Assembly: GCF_039534165.1 (NCBI RefSeq)
Contig: NZ_BAAAUX010000001.1
Location: 62,001 to 126,000, forward strand
Reading direction: 5' to 3'
DNA: 64,000 nt
From: Saccharopolyspora_D taberi
GTDB taxonomy: Bacteria; Actinomycetota; Actinomycetes; Mycobacteriales; Pseudonocardiaceae
The position numbers and the translations under genes are program-made. Shown here piece after piece: positions 28,069 through 36,949 of the stretch; position 1 is the stretch's first letter, and the number at the start of each line of letters is the position of its first letter. Below the pieces are notes generated by a model. The model did not search any database and had not been told where the DNA came from. It saw only the letters and a list, made by a program, of their open reading frames with translations.

Positions 28069-28524
28069 ATGTCGCGACCGCCGTTCCCGCCGTTCGACGA
28101 GCGCACCGCCGCGCAGAAGGTCCAGGCCGCCGAGGACGCCTGGAACACCCGCGACCCGGAACGGGTGGCGCTGGCCTACACCGAGGACTCGGTCTGGCGG
28201 AACCGGGACCGGTTCGTCACCGGCCGGGCCGAGATCGTCGAGTTCCTGCGCGAGAAGTGGTCGCGGGAGCTCGACTACGCGCTGCGCAAGGAGCTCTGGG
28301 GGTTTCGGGGCAACCGGATCGCGGTGCGGTTCCAGTACGAGTGCCGTGACGCCGGGGGCCAGGTCTGGCGCAGCTACGGCAACGAGCTGTGGGAGTTCAC
28401 CGAGGACGGCCTGATGCGCCGCCGGGAGGCCAGCATCAACGACGTCCCGATCACCGAGGCGCAGCGCCGGATCCGCGGCCCGCGTCCGGAGTCCGAGCGC
28501 GGCGTGCTGCTGCCGGTGCGGTGA
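28069..28524 (+). CDS. NTF2-like (SnoaL/DUF1348) family protein
   Basis: 151-aa protein with the NTF2-like cone fold: VQAAEDAWNTRDPERVALAYTEDSVWRNRDRF at the front, FLREKWSRELDYALRKELW in the middle, and a WEFTEDGLMRRREASINDVPI end. DUF1348 members are often oxidoreductase partners or hydrolases of unknown substrate. AAGGAG 7 nt before ATG 28069. Probably derepressed together with the divergent TetR gene when the TetR ligand is present. Confidence 0.88.
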   Translation: MSRPPFPPFDERTAAQKVQAAEDAWNTRDPERVALAYTEDSVWRNRDRFVTGRAEIVEFLREKWSRELDYALRKELWGFRGNRIAVRFQYECRDAGGQVWRSYGNELWEFTEDGLMRRREASINDVPITEAQRRIRGPRPESERGVLLPVR

Positions 28525-28530
28525 CCGGGG

Positions 28531-29295
28531 TCAGCGGCCGAGGAGCGCGGGGAGGTCGGCGAACGAGTCGAGCACGTGGTCCGGCGTCCCGGAGGCGTGG
28601 TCCAGGCTCGCCTGGGTGAACTTCCCGGTGCGCACGAGCACGCCGGTGAGCCCGTGGCGCTGCGCCGCGAGCACGTCGGACTCGACGTCGTCGCCGACCA
28701 TCAGCGCGTCGGCCGGGGTGGCGCCGAGGGAGTGCAGCGCGGAGGCGAAGAACTCCGCGCTGGGCTTGCCGACGACCACGGCCTCCCGGTCGGCCGCGCG
28801 TTCGATGCCTGCCAGGAACGCGCCGGTGTCCAGCTTCAGCCCCTCGTCGGTGCGCCACCGCAGGCTCCGGTGCATCGCGACGAACGCGGCCCCGCGCTGC
28901 ACGAAGTCGAACACGCGGTTCAGCGCGGCGTAGTCGAACTCCGGCCCGGCGCCGCCGAGCACGACCACGTCCGGCGAGTCGTCGACCAGCTCGACCCCGG
29001 CGAGGTCGGCTGCGATGTCCCCGCTGTTGAGCAGCAGGCAGCGCGCACCGGGGTGGTGCCGCCGGAGGTAGGCGGCCGTCGCGGCCGGAGCGGTGATGAT
29101 CTCGTCGAGCCCGATGTCGAACCCGGCCCCGGTCAGCGTCTCGGCGATGGCCGCCCGGGTGCGCGAGGTCGTGTTGGTGACCAGCCGCAGCGCTCCGCCG
29201 CCCCGGCGGAGCAGCCGCAACGCCTCGACCGCGCCGGGCAGCGGGCGCCACGACACGGTCAGCACGCCGTCGATGTCGATCAGCAGACTCCGCAT
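28531..29295 (-). CDS. HAD-IIA family phosphatase (NagD/LHPP-like)
   Basis: 254-aa hydrolase. Motif I LLIDIDGVL holds the two catalytic Asp (residues 7 and 9), motif II is VTNTTSR, a C2-type cap follows, and VVGKPSAEFF with MVGDDVESDV are motifs III and IV. It probably dephosphorylates a small sugar, nucleotide or phosphohistidine substrate; not resolved. ATG 29295 is chosen because an upstream in-frame ATG (29409) would overlap the divergent desaturase. Confidence 0.88.
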   Translation of the reverse strand: MRSLLIDIDGVLTVSWRPLPGAVEALRLLRRGGGALRLVTNTTSRTRAAIAETLTGAGFDIGLDEIITAPAATAAYLRRHHPGARCLLLNSGDIAADLAGVELVDDSPDVVVLGGAGPEFDYAALNRVFDFVQRGAAFVAMHRSLRWRTDEGLKLDTGAFLAGIERAADREAVVVGKPSAEFFASALHSLGATPADALMVGDDVESDVLAAQRHGLTGVLVRTGKFTQASLDHASGTPDHVLDSFADLPALLGR

Positions 29296-29384
29296 GCCAG
29301 AACCGTACGTCGCCTGGACTGTGATCTGCCGACTCCGGTCGTACGGTCGGGAAGGAGGAAACCGCTGCCCGGGAGCCGTTCGCG

Positions 29385-30299
29385 ATGACTCATGGACCTG
29401 CCGAACCAATCGTCCGAGGGCGCCGTCCGCTGGCCGCGCACCTCGCCGTCCACGCCTTCGTCCTGGTCCCCTTCGCGGCCCTGGCGGTGGCCGCGCCGAT
29501 CGCCTGGGGCTGGGGCCTGAACTGGTCGGACCTGCTGCTGGCCGGGTTGTTCTACGTGGTCAGCGGGCTGGGCATCAGCATCGGGTACCACCGGCACTTC
29601 ACCCACCGGTCGTTCCGGGCCAAGCGGGGGCTGCGGATCGCGCTCGCCGTGGCGGGCGGCCTCGCGCTGCAGGGTCCGGTGATCAACTGGGTCGCCGACC
29701 ACCGCAGGCACCACGCCTACTCCGACCGCGAGGGCGACCCGCACTCGCCGTGGCGGTTCGGCACCTCGCCGGTGGCGGTGGCGCGCGGTTTCTGGCACGC
29801 GCACATGGGCTGGCTGTTCGAGCGCGACCTCACCAACGCCGAGCGGTTCGCCCCGGACCTGCTCGAGGACCGGGACATCCGGCGCATCGACCGGCTGTTT
29901 CCACTGTGGACGACGATCAGCCTGGTCGTGCCGAGCGCGCTCGGCGGCTTGCTCTCGTGGTCGTGGTGGGGCGCGTTGACCGGATTCTTCTGGGCCGGCC
30001 TGGTCCGGGCGTCGTTCCTGCACCACGTCACGTGGTCGGTGAACTCGATCTGCCACATGATCGGCGAGCGGCCGTTCAAGAGCCGGGACAAGGCCGCCAA
30101 CTTCTGGCCGCTGGCGATCGTGTCCTTCGGCGAGTCCTGGCACAACTCCCACCACGCCGACCCGACCTGTGCCCGGCACGGTGTGCTGCGCGGCCAGCTG
30201 GACATCTCGGCGCGGGTCATCTGGTTCTTCGAGAAGGTCGGCTGGGCCTGGAAGGTCCGCTGGCCGACGCGACGGCGGCTCGCGCGCCTGTCCGCGTGA
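29385..30299 (+). CDS. Acyl-CoA/fatty-acid delta-9 desaturase
   Basis: 304-aa integral membrane di-iron desaturase. The three histidine boxes are present: HRHFTH (about residue 65), HRRHH (about 105) and HNSHH (about 250). Hydrophobic pairs of helices at about 17-60 and 180-215 fit the usual four-helix plan. Introduces a double bond in saturated acyl chains using an electron donor encoded elsewhere. Divergent from the HAD phosphatase, 89-bp gap. Confidence 0.94.
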   Translation: MTHGPAEPIVRGRRPLAAHLAVHAFVLVPFAALAVAAPIAWGWGLNWSDLLLAGLFYVVSGLGISIGYHRHFTHRSFRAKRGLRIALAVAGGLALQGPVINWVADHRRHHAYSDREGDPHSPWRFGTSPVAVARGFWHAHMGWLFERDLTNAERFAPDLLEDRDIRRIDRLFPLWTTISLVVPSALGGLLSWSWWGALTGFFWAGLVRASFLHHVTWSVNSICHMIGERPFKSRDKAANFWPLAIVSFGESWHNSHHADPTCARHGVLRGQLDISARVIWFFEKVGWAWKVRWPTRRRLARLSA

Positions 30300-30302
30300 C
30301 GC

Positions 30303-30617
30303 TCACGCGCCGGGTCGCGCCCGCCGGGTCAGGCGCCACTCGTCGAGCGCCTTCTGCTGCGCGGCAGCCACGTCGGAGTAGGTCGCACCGCTGTCGCTCT
30401 GGGCGGCGAGCACGGCGGTCACGTCGGTCACCACCTCGAGCCCGCGTTCGAGCGCCTGCGCGAGCGCGACGCTGATGTTGGCCGGGAGCTGCGGGGGAGT
30501 GCCCGCGCGCTCGACGGCGGGGTAGGTGTGCTCCCACACCCGGTCGAGGTGGTGGATGGCCTCCATCAGGGTCAGCCAGGGCACCAGTTGTTGCGTGCTT
30601 TTCTCCGGTACGTCCAT
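30303..30617 (-). CDS. Hypothetical helical protein (104 aa)
   Basis: Short, mostly helical protein (MEAIHHLDRVWEHTYPAVERAG, ALAQALERGLEVVTDVTAVLAAQ). ATG 30617 is preferred to a GTG at 30629 because AGGTGAGG lies about 8 nt upstream of it. No membrane or signal segment, no family recognised. It ends 3 nt from the desaturase stop, convergent. Confidence 0.6.
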   Translation of the reverse strand: MDVPEKSTQQLVPWLTLMEAIHHLDRVWEHTYPAVERAGTPPQLPANISVALAQALERGLEVVTDVTAVLAAQSDSGATYSDVAAAQQKALDEWRLTRRARPGA

Positions 30618-30782
30618 CGCGAACCTCACCTGGACATGGCAGACGGCCCCGGCCGGGTCCGTCGTGGCGCGGGGTCACGAGGTGGATTGCCTGCGTGCCG
30701 AAACCGCCGACGCCCCAAGGCTACACCGGCGATCCCGGCCGGATTCCGGGCGATTTCCGTGAGTTCTCCACAACGGACGGGT

Positions 30783-31778
30783 TCAACCGACCCGTGCCGG
30801 GCGCACCACCTCGGCGAGGCGGCGGTAGGAGTCGAGCATCGCGGAGCGGTCGAACGTGCTTGTCACGACAAGCACTTCGTCGGCTCCGGTGCGCTCGCCC
30901 AGCCGGTCCAGGGCGGACCTGACCTCGCTCGCGGTGCCGTGGATCTGACCGCGCAACGACTCCTCGAACATCCGGTGCTCGCGGTCGGTCATCTCGGTTC
31001 GCCTGATCTCTTCGGGGGAAACCAGTGGCGGGAACACGCCGTGCGTGCGGGAGTAGGCCATCGACCACGCCTCGGGCAGCAGCAGTTCGTAGGCGCGCTC
31101 GGTGGTCTCGGCCACCGCAACGGTCTCCGACACCACCACGTACGGCTCCGCCGACCACTCCGACGGCCGGAAGCGCTCGCGGTACCGCTCGATCGCGCGC
31201 ACCATCGCGTCCTTACCGCGCACGGCGGCGATCACCAGCGGCAGCCCGAAATCGGCCGCGGTGTCGGCTCCGGCGCCGGTCGCGAGCAGGAACGCGGGCA
31301 GCCGCAGCCCCTCGCTGGGCGTCGCGCCCACTCCGCCCTGCGGCCCGGCGAAGTAGCCGAGCAGTTCGGCCAGCTGCGCGCCGAACTCCTCGGCGGCGTC
31401 CTTGTCGGCGCCCAGCGCCCGGCGGACCGCGCCGGTGAACCCGACGGACCGGCCCAGGCCCATGTCGATGCGGCCGGGGAACAGCGATTCGAGCACACCG
31501 AACTGCTCGGCGACGACCAGCGGCCGGTGGTTGGGCAGCATCACGCCGCCGGTGCCGACCCGGATGTGCGAGGTCTGCGCCGCGACCGCCGCCGCCAGCA
31601 CGGCAGGCGCGGACCCGGCGACGCCGGGGACGCCGTGGTGCTCGGAGACCCAGAACCGGTGGTAGCCCAGCTCCTCCACCTGCCTGGCGAACTCCACGGT
31701 GTCACGCAGCGCCTCGGGATGCCCCTGGCCGGTGCGGGTGCGGGAGCGGTCGAGCACGGAGAAGCGGTGTGGCAGCAC
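30783..31778 (-). CDS. LLM-class flavin-dependent oxidoreductase (luciferase-like monooxygenase)
   Basis: 331-aa TIM-barrel flavoprotein of the bacterial-luciferase-like family that uses FMNH2 or F420H2. Features: FSVLDRSRTRTGQ at the start, YHRFWVSEHHGVPGVAGSAP, VGTGGVMLPNHRPLVVAEQFG and FPGRIDMGLGRSVG. The GTG at 31778 makes the protein begin where relatives do. A longer in-frame ATG at 31868 adds an Arg/Ser-rich stretch with no counterpart. No clear ribosome-binding site for either. Substrate unknown. Confidence 0.85.
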   Translation of the reverse strand: MLPHRFSVLDRSRTRTGQGHPEALRDTVEFARQVEELGYHRFWVSEHHGVPGVAGSAPAVLAAAVAAQTSHIRVGTGGVMLPNHRPLVVAEQFGVLESLFPGRIDMGLGRSVGFTGAVRRALGADKDAAEEFGAQLAELLGYFAGPQGGVGATPSEGLRLPAFLLATGAGADTAADFGLPLVIAAVRGKDAMVRAIERYRERFRPSEWSAEPYVVVSETVAVAETTERAYELLLPEAWSMAYSRTHGVFPPLVSPEEIRRTEMTDREHRMFEESLRGQIHGTASEVRSALDRLGERTGADEVLVVTSTFDRSAMLDSYRRLAEVVRPARVG

Positions 31779-31979
31779 ATCCGGGTCAACGCCGCGCGGG
31801 CGGAGGGATTCCCGCGACGTCCGCGAGGTCACGCTCCGTGCACGGTCTCGTCGGCGGGACAGAAACATTGACAGCCGACCGCTGCGGGGCGCTACGGTTG
31901 TCGATCGGTCGAACCCGGCCTTCTCGCGGCGCTCGCCGCGCGGAAATCGAGGCTCTCAATTCTCCCGAAGTGGTGCCGC

Positions 31980-32774
31980 GTGCAAGCTGTCACAGGACGG
32001 AAACTGCTGGTCGTCGCGACTTTGGACAACACGTTGGCCGGTGCGGGCGGGATGGTCCCGGAAGGGGCGCGGCTGGCGATAAGCCGATTGTGCGCCAACG
32101 GCGGCCGATTCGTGCTGTCCACCACCCGGCCGCTGCGGTCGGCCCTGAATTCGGCGCTCCGGCTCGGGGCCGATATGCTCGTCTGTTCCGGCGGGGCCGT
32201 GGTGGTCGACCCGTGGAAAGCGCGGCTGCTGGTCGGCAGCGCTTTCTCGGTCCGGGATTCCCGCAGGTTGACCGATGTGCTGCGGAGCAGGCTCGACGGT
32301 GTCCGGATCGCATTCGACCACCGCGACCGCTGCGTGCTGGACGAGGATTTCCGCACCGGCTGGCCGGAGACGTCCGAACTGCACCGCCGGGCCCGCGCCG
32401 AGGTTTCCGGTGCTGTGACAAAGGTCATGGTCCAGTCCGATTCGGAGGATGTGGAGATCCTCGCGAAGAAAGTGCGGGCGGAAATCGGCGCCATCGGCGC
32501 GGTGGCGATTCCGGGTCCGGACTTCGTGGACGTCCTGCCGCCCGGCGTGGATTCCGCCGAGCACCTGCGCACGCTGGTGCCCGCGGGCACCACCACGGTC
32601 GCCTTCGGTGCCGCTCCGGCCGACGTTCCGCTGCTGCGCTGGGCGGATGTCGCGGTGGCGGTGGCCGACGCGGAGCTGTCGGTGATGGATTCCGCCGACT
32701 ACCTCACCGCGCCGCGGGACGAGGACGGGGTGGCGCAGTTTCTCGACAGGGTCCTCTGTGGACAACCTTTGTAA
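31980..32774 (+). CDS. HAD-like (Cof/IIB-type) protein with degenerate catalytic motifs
   Basis: 264-aa protein with the overall Cof-type HAD layout but an altered active site. Motif I reads T14-L-D-N-T where D-x-D-x-T is required, so the nucleophilic Asp is missing. The motif-III Lys region reads GVDSAEH without Lys. The usual GDxxND is G210-A-A-P-A-D215. Motif II (VLSTTR) remains. It may be a pseudo-phosphatase with a binding or regulatory role. Starts at GTG 31980. It is followed at 145 bp by the LmbU-family gene on the same strand. Confidence 0.75.
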   Translation: MQAVTGRKLLVVATLDNTLAGAGGMVPEGARLAISRLCANGGRFVLSTTRPLRSALNSALRLGADMLVCSGGAVVVDPWKARLLVGSAFSVRDSRRLTDVLRSRLDGVRIAFDHRDRCVLDEDFRTGWPETSELHRRARAEVSGAVTKVMVQSDSEDVEILAKKVRAEIGAIGAVAIPGPDFVDVLPPGVDSAEHLRTLVPAGTTTVAFGAAPADVPLLRWADVAVAVADAELSVMDSADYLTAPRDEDGVAQFLDRVLCGQPL

Positions 32775-32919
32775 CTCTTAGTCACCCGGTTGGATGTATC
32801 CCGCGATCGGCTGTGGCCGTAAGGTGGAATCAATACTGTTGGGGAACGAGCTCGCGATACCGCGAAGGCGTGCGTGGCCGGGGTGCGCATGCTCGGCGGT
32901 GCCTGTCAGAAAGGGATCA

Positions 32920-33591
32920 GTGGTACTCGAAATGCGCAACCGTGATCAAGGTTCCCGGTTGTCCGGTCGCGATTCATACGGAGTCCGGGAGAATCACGTC
33001 GAACGGAATGGGGAAGTTCTCGCGACCCAGGTGGGCCTGCAGTTCCCGCATTCGCTGGCATTCGAGGAGTGGGAGCGGACCGGCAAGAAGATCACGCGGA
33101 TCGTGAATTCGTCCGCCTGGTTTCTCGGAGACTGGGTGGTGTACGGGCAGACCCGTTACTCGGACCGTTACCGGCGCGCGATCGAGACGGCCCGGCTGGA
33201 TTACCAGACGATTCGCAACTACGCGTGGGTCGCGCGCCGGTTCGAACATTCCCGGCGCCGGGACAAGCTCAGCTTCCAGCACCACGCCGAGGTCGCCGCG
33301 CTGCCCGCCGAGCAGCAGGACTACTGGCTCGACCTCGCCGAGGAGTCCGGCTGGTCCCGCAACCAGCTGCGCCAGCACGTCCGCAACAGCCGCCTCGCGG
33401 AGCGCGGCGCGGTGGCGCCGGAGCGCCCGATGCCGGCGATCCAGGTGACGACCGAGCGGCTGGAACGATGGCAGCGCGCGGCCGAGCAGGCCGGCAGCAG
33501 CATCGAGACCTGGATCATCGCCAACCTCGACTCGGCGGCGGGCCGCGCTCTGGAAGAGGGCGAGGCCAACCGGGCGTTAGCCGTCCACTGA
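32920..33591 (+). CDS. LmbU-family transcriptional regulator
   Basis: 223-aa protein related to LmbU, NovE and CloE, regulators of actinomycete antibiotic clusters (lincomycin, novobiocin, clorobiocin). Conserved stretches: VGLQFPHSLAFEEWERTGK, SSAWFLGDWVVYGQTRYSDRY, LDYQTIRNYAWVARRFEHS and RRDKLSFQHHAEVAALP, a likely DNA-binding core. GTG 32920 is chosen for the AAGGG 5 nt upstream. No antibiotic cluster surrounds it, so it may act at a distance as a pleiotropic regulator. Confidence 0.85.
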   Translation: MVLEMRNRDQGSRLSGRDSYGVRENHVERNGEVLATQVGLQFPHSLAFEEWERTGKKITRIVNSSAWFLGDWVVYGQTRYSDRYRRAIETARLDYQTIRNYAWVARRFEHSRRRDKLSFQHHAEVAALPAEQQDYWLDLAEESGWSRNQLRQHVRNSRLAERGAVAPERPMPAIQVTTERLERWQRAAEQAGSSIETWIIANLDSAAGRALEEGEANRALAVH

Positions 33592-33860
33592 GGACGGATC
33601 ATCGGAAAGCCCTGTGGTGTAACGATTTTCCGCGATCAGCATTTGCAACGCGGCGGACCGGCTCCGCGATCCGCAACGGCTGGTTCGCCCGCGGCGAGCC
33701 CGGTGGTGACGGGGGCCGCGACCGGGGCGGCGGTGTGGAACGACATGCCACCAGTCGACTCCGCACCGCTCCCGACGCCCCGCCCGGCCCCGGCGTTGTT
33801 GCGTTGAACCTCGGTTGAAGTCGCATGCTCTTCCCGATGCCAAGATCGGGAGGGGAACGC

Positions 33861-35267
33861 GTGCTGAACTCCATTGCCGACGCCGGCCGGGCGCTCCGGG
33901 CGGGCGAGGTGACCAGCGTCGGGCTGCTCGACGCCGCGACGGCCGCCGCCGATCGCGCCGACGGCGTGCTCGGCGTCTACCTGACCCGCTTCCGCGAACC
34001 GGCGCTGGAGGCCGCGCGGCGCGCCGACCGCGAGCTGGCCGAGGGGCTGGATCGCGGGCCGCTGCACGGGATTCCGGTCGGCGTGAAGGACCTCATCGCC
34101 GCGGCGGAGGGACCGACCACCGCGCAGAGCCTCGTGCTCGGGGACGGCTGGGGAGCAGGGGTCGACGCGGCAGTGGTGGCGCGGGTCCGGGACGCGGGCG
34201 GCGTGATCACCGGCAAGACCACGACCATGGAGTTCGGCTGCGGGCTGCCCGATCCGTCGAAACCGTTCCCGGTCCCGCGAAATCCGTGGAACACCGGGAG
34301 GTGGGCCGGGGGATCCAGTTCCGGGACGGCCAGCGGTGTGGCGACCGGGATGTTCCTGGCCGGACTCGGCTCCGACACGGCCGGGAGCATCCGCATGCCT
34401 GCCGCGTTCTGCGGCGTGACCGGGCTGCTGCCGACGTTCGGACGGGTGCCGAGGTCCGGCTGCGTCCCCCTCGCCTACAGCCTGGACCGGATCGGACCGC
34501 TGGCGCGGACCGCCCGCGACTGCGGTGTGCTGCTGGAGGTCATCTCCGGTCACGATCCCGCCGACCCCGACTCCGCCCGCGCGCGGTTCGAGAATCCCGC
34601 CGCCGACGCGGATCTGACCGGCCTGCGGGTGGGTGTCGTGCGGGAAGGGCACTTCCCACCGGACGCTGATCCCGCGTTGGCGACTGCGTTCGACGATGCC
34701 GTTGCGGTGCTTGAAGAACTCGGTGCCGAAACGACCGAGGTCCGCCTGCCGTACCGGGAGGAAATGGTCGCGGCGGTCGTGATCAGCGCCTGCTGCGAGG
34801 GAATGGCCCACCACCGCGCGGAGTTGGTCGAGCGCTGGTCGGACTTCACGGTCGCCGCGCGAGGTCTGCTCGCCGCCGGAGCGCTCGTCTCCGGTGCCGA
34901 CTACGTGCAGGCGCAGCGCGCACGGAGGGTCGCGCAGGCCGCGCTGTCCGAGCTGTTCGGTCGCGTGGACGTCATCGTGTGCCCGACGGCCTCGGTCGGC
35001 GCTCCCTGGTTCGAAGAGCTGGTCAACGAATTCGGGCACCAGGACAACGAGAAGCTGTTCTCGAAGCTGTACACGCCGTACTGGAACAGCGTTGCCAACC
35101 CGGTGCTCGCGGTGCCGATCGGCAGCACGGACGACGGCCGTCCACTGTCGATGCAGCTGGCGGGGAAGCTGTTCGACGACGCTTCGGTCCTGCGCGTCGG
35201 CGACGCGTTCCAGCAACGCACCGGCTGGCACCTGCGGACGCCGGACCTCACCGCGGAGGTGGCCTGA
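33861..35267 (+). CDS. Amidase (amidase-signature family)
   Basis: 468-aa amidohydrolase of the amidase-signature family. The Ser-cisSer-Lys triad is visible: Lys76 in GVKDL, the GGSSSGT loop at 150-156, and the nucleophile region GSDTAGSIRMPA with Ser176. GTG 33861 is preceded by GGGAGGGG at 6 nt. The stop overlaps the ATG of a 66-aa gene by one base (TGATG), a coupling typical of amidases with small GatC/AtzG-like partners such as AtzE. Substrate unknown. Confidence 0.9.
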   Translation: MLNSIADAGRALRAGEVTSVGLLDAATAAADRADGVLGVYLTRFREPALEAARRADRELAEGLDRGPLHGIPVGVKDLIAAAEGPTTAQSLVLGDGWGAGVDAAVVARVRDAGGVITGKTTTMEFGCGLPDPSKPFPVPRNPWNTGRWAGGSSSGTASGVATGMFLAGLGSDTAGSIRMPAAFCGVTGLLPTFGRVPRSGCVPLAYSLDRIGPLARTARDCGVLLEVISGHDPADPDSARARFENPAADADLTGLRVGVVREGHFPPDADPALATAFDDAVAVLEELGAETTEVRLPYREEMVAAVVISACCEGMAHHRAELVERWSDFTVAARGLLAAGALVSGADYVQAQRARRVAQAALSELFGRVDVIVCPTASVGAPWFEELVNEFGHQDNEKLFSKLYTPYWNSVANPVLAVPIGSTDDGRPLSMQLAGKLFDDASVLRVGDAFQQRTGWHLRTPDLTAEVA

Positions 35268-35467
35268 TGCCCGACCTCCAGCGTGTCGCAGACCTGCTGG
35301 CGGCAGCAGGAATTCCGGCCGACGAGCGGGAAGTCCGCGGTCTGGCCGAGATCTACCGCGCACACCGGTCCGCAGTGGACTCCCTCCGCGCGATGCCGAC
35401 GGACCACTGGTCGGCTCCGATCCTCAAAGTCGACGTCTCACCGGAAGCGGAAGACCATGCGAACTGA
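35267..35467 (+). CDS. Small GatC/AtzG-like amidase partner (66 aa)
   Basis: 66-aa helical protein starting MPDLQRVADLLAAAGIPADE and ending in an acidic, proline-containing tail (DHWSAPILKVDVSPEAE). Its size, two N-terminal helices plus extended tail, and start-stop overlap with the amidase resemble AtzG, which stabilises the amidase AtzE, and GatC. The partner role is inferred from layout. It overlaps the next gene's start by 11 nt. Confidence 0.6.
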   Translation: MPDLQRVADLLAAAGIPADEREVRGLAEIYRAHRSAVDSLRAMPTDHWSAPILKVDVSPEAEDHAN

Positions 35468-36875
35468 AACCCGCCCTCCTGCGGCGAAACCCGCGCCAGG
35501 AGCGGTGCTCGGACTGGCCTGCGCCGGTTCGTTCGTGGTGATCCTGGACGCCACCATCGTCTCGGTCGCACTGCCCGCGATCCGCGCGGAACTGGGGTTC
35601 AGCGCAGCCGCCCTGCCGTGGGTGGTCAACGCCTACACGCTGCTGTTCGCCGGGTTCCTCCTCCTCGGCGGGCGGCTGGCCGACGTCTTCGGGCAGCGCC
35701 GGATGTTCGTCCTCGGCATGGGCCTGTTCACCGCGGCGCGGATGGTCGGTGGGCTGGCCGCGACGGCTGAGCAGCTGCTCGTCGCGCGGGCCGTGCAGGG
35801 GTTCGGCGGCGCCCTGCTGATGCCGGTGACCCTGTCGCTGCTGACCACGGCCTTCACCGAGCCCCGGAAGCGGGCGCGCGCGTTGGGCACGTGGAGCGCG
35901 GTGGGTGCGATCGGTGCCGCATCCGGCCCGGTCGTCGGCGGGCTGCTGACGCAGTGGGCGGGCTGGCGGTGGGTCTTCTTCGCCACCGTCCCGATCGGCG
36001 TGCTGGCCATCGTCGCCGCGGCCGTGGTGCTCCCGCGACGGGAGGCGGCCCGAACCCGGCCCCGGCTCGACGTGATCGGCGCGGTGCTGGCGACGGCGGG
36101 CCTGGGCGGACTGGTTTACGCGGTCATGCAGTCCGCGGTCGTGCCGTTGCTGGGAGGGCTCGTGCTCCTCGTCGTTTTCCTGCTGCACCAAGGGAAGTGG
36201 GCGCACGAACCGCTGCTGCCGCTGAACGTGTTCCGGCTCCGGTCGGTCAGCAGCGGCAACGTGGTGATGTTCCTGCTGGGGCTGGGTTTCTTCGCCAGCC
36301 CGGTCCTGCTCGCGCTGTACTTGCAGGACGTGCACGGGTATTCGCCGCTGGAAGCCGGTCTGGCCTACCTCCCGATCGGGCTGGCGATGTTCTGCGGCGC
36401 GCAGTCGGCCGGTCCGATGTCGGTGAAGATGGGCGCGCGCCGCGCGGCGGTTGTGTGCTGCGCGATCGGTGCCGTGGGCTTCGCCGCGATCGCGATGCTT
36501 GTCGGGGTGCACGCCGCGTACCTGTCGTCGGTGCTGCTGCCGGGGATCGTGTTCGGGTTCGGGACGGCCGCCGCGTTCACCCCGATCACGGTGGCGGCGA
36601 CCGGTGGGGTGCCGCCGAACCAGAACGGCCTCGCGGCCGGGCTGCTCAACACCGTCCGGCAGACCAGCGGCGCGGTCGGGCTCGCCGCGCTCAGCGCGCT
36701 CACCGTCGCGGTCGCGCGGGTGCCGGGGCCGGAACCGCTCGCGGGCGGGTACTCCGCCGCGTTCGCCGCTTCGGCGGGCTGCCTGGCGGTCGCGGCGGCC
36801 GTCGCGNNNNNNNNNNNNNNNNCGCCCGTCGCGGCGCTGGCGATGCCCCGCCGCGGCAGCGCTGCCACCAGCTGA
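35457..36875 (+). CDS. DHA2-type MFS efflux transporter (contains assembly gap)
   Basis: About 472-aa drug:H+ antiporter-like protein with 14 predicted helices. Motifs: GSFVVILDATIVSVALPAI (helix 1), LLGGRLADVFGQRR (motif A) and VQGFGGALLMPVTLSLL, with FTEPRKRARALGTWSAVGAIGAASGP, motif C, following. The last helix is interrupted by 16 Ns, whose true length is unknown, so the reading frame for the final 16 residues is unconfirmed. Overlaps the small amidase partner gene by 11 nt, suggesting an operon with the amidase. Confidence 0.88.
   Translation: MRTETRPPAAKPAPGAVLGLACAGSFVVILDATIVSVALPAIRAELGFSAAALPWVVNAYTLLFAGFLLLGGRLADVFGQRRMFVLGMGLFTAARMVGGLAATAEQLLVARAVQGFGGALLMPVTLSLLTTAFTEPRKRARALGTWSAVGAIGAASGPVVGGLLTQWAGWRWVFFATVPIGVLAIVAAAVVLPRREAARTRPRLDVIGAVLATAGLGGLVYAVMQSAVVPLLGGLVLLVVFLLHQGKWAHEPLLPLNVFRLRSVSSGNVVMFLLGLGFFASPVLLALYLQDVHGYSPLEAGLAYLPIGLAMFCGAQSAGPMSVKMGARRAAVVCCAIGAVGFAAIAMLVGVHAAYLSSVLLPGIVFGFGTAAAFTPITVAATGGVPPNQNGLAAGLLNTVRQTSGAVGLAALSALTVAVARVPGPEPLAGGYSAAFAASAGCLAVAAAVAXXXXXXPVAALAMPRRGSAATS
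36807..36822. other. Assembly gap (16 Ns)
   Basis: Sixteen undetermined bases near the end of the MFS gene. Sixteen is not a multiple of three, and the frame after the gap reads a plausible C-terminus, so the gap length is not reliable. Confidence 0.99.
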
Positions 36876-36949
36876 CCGGAGCCGCTGTCGGACACGCTTG
36901 GTACGTTCGGCCTCACCCTCGGTAAGGCCGACGACAGCAGGAGAACTTG

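Noticed and set aside
33592..33860. A 20-residue plus-strand frame (MPPVDSAPLPTPRPAPALLR) upstream of the amidase
   Set aside because: Proline-rich low-complexity sequence without ribosome-binding site; treated as non-coding leader.
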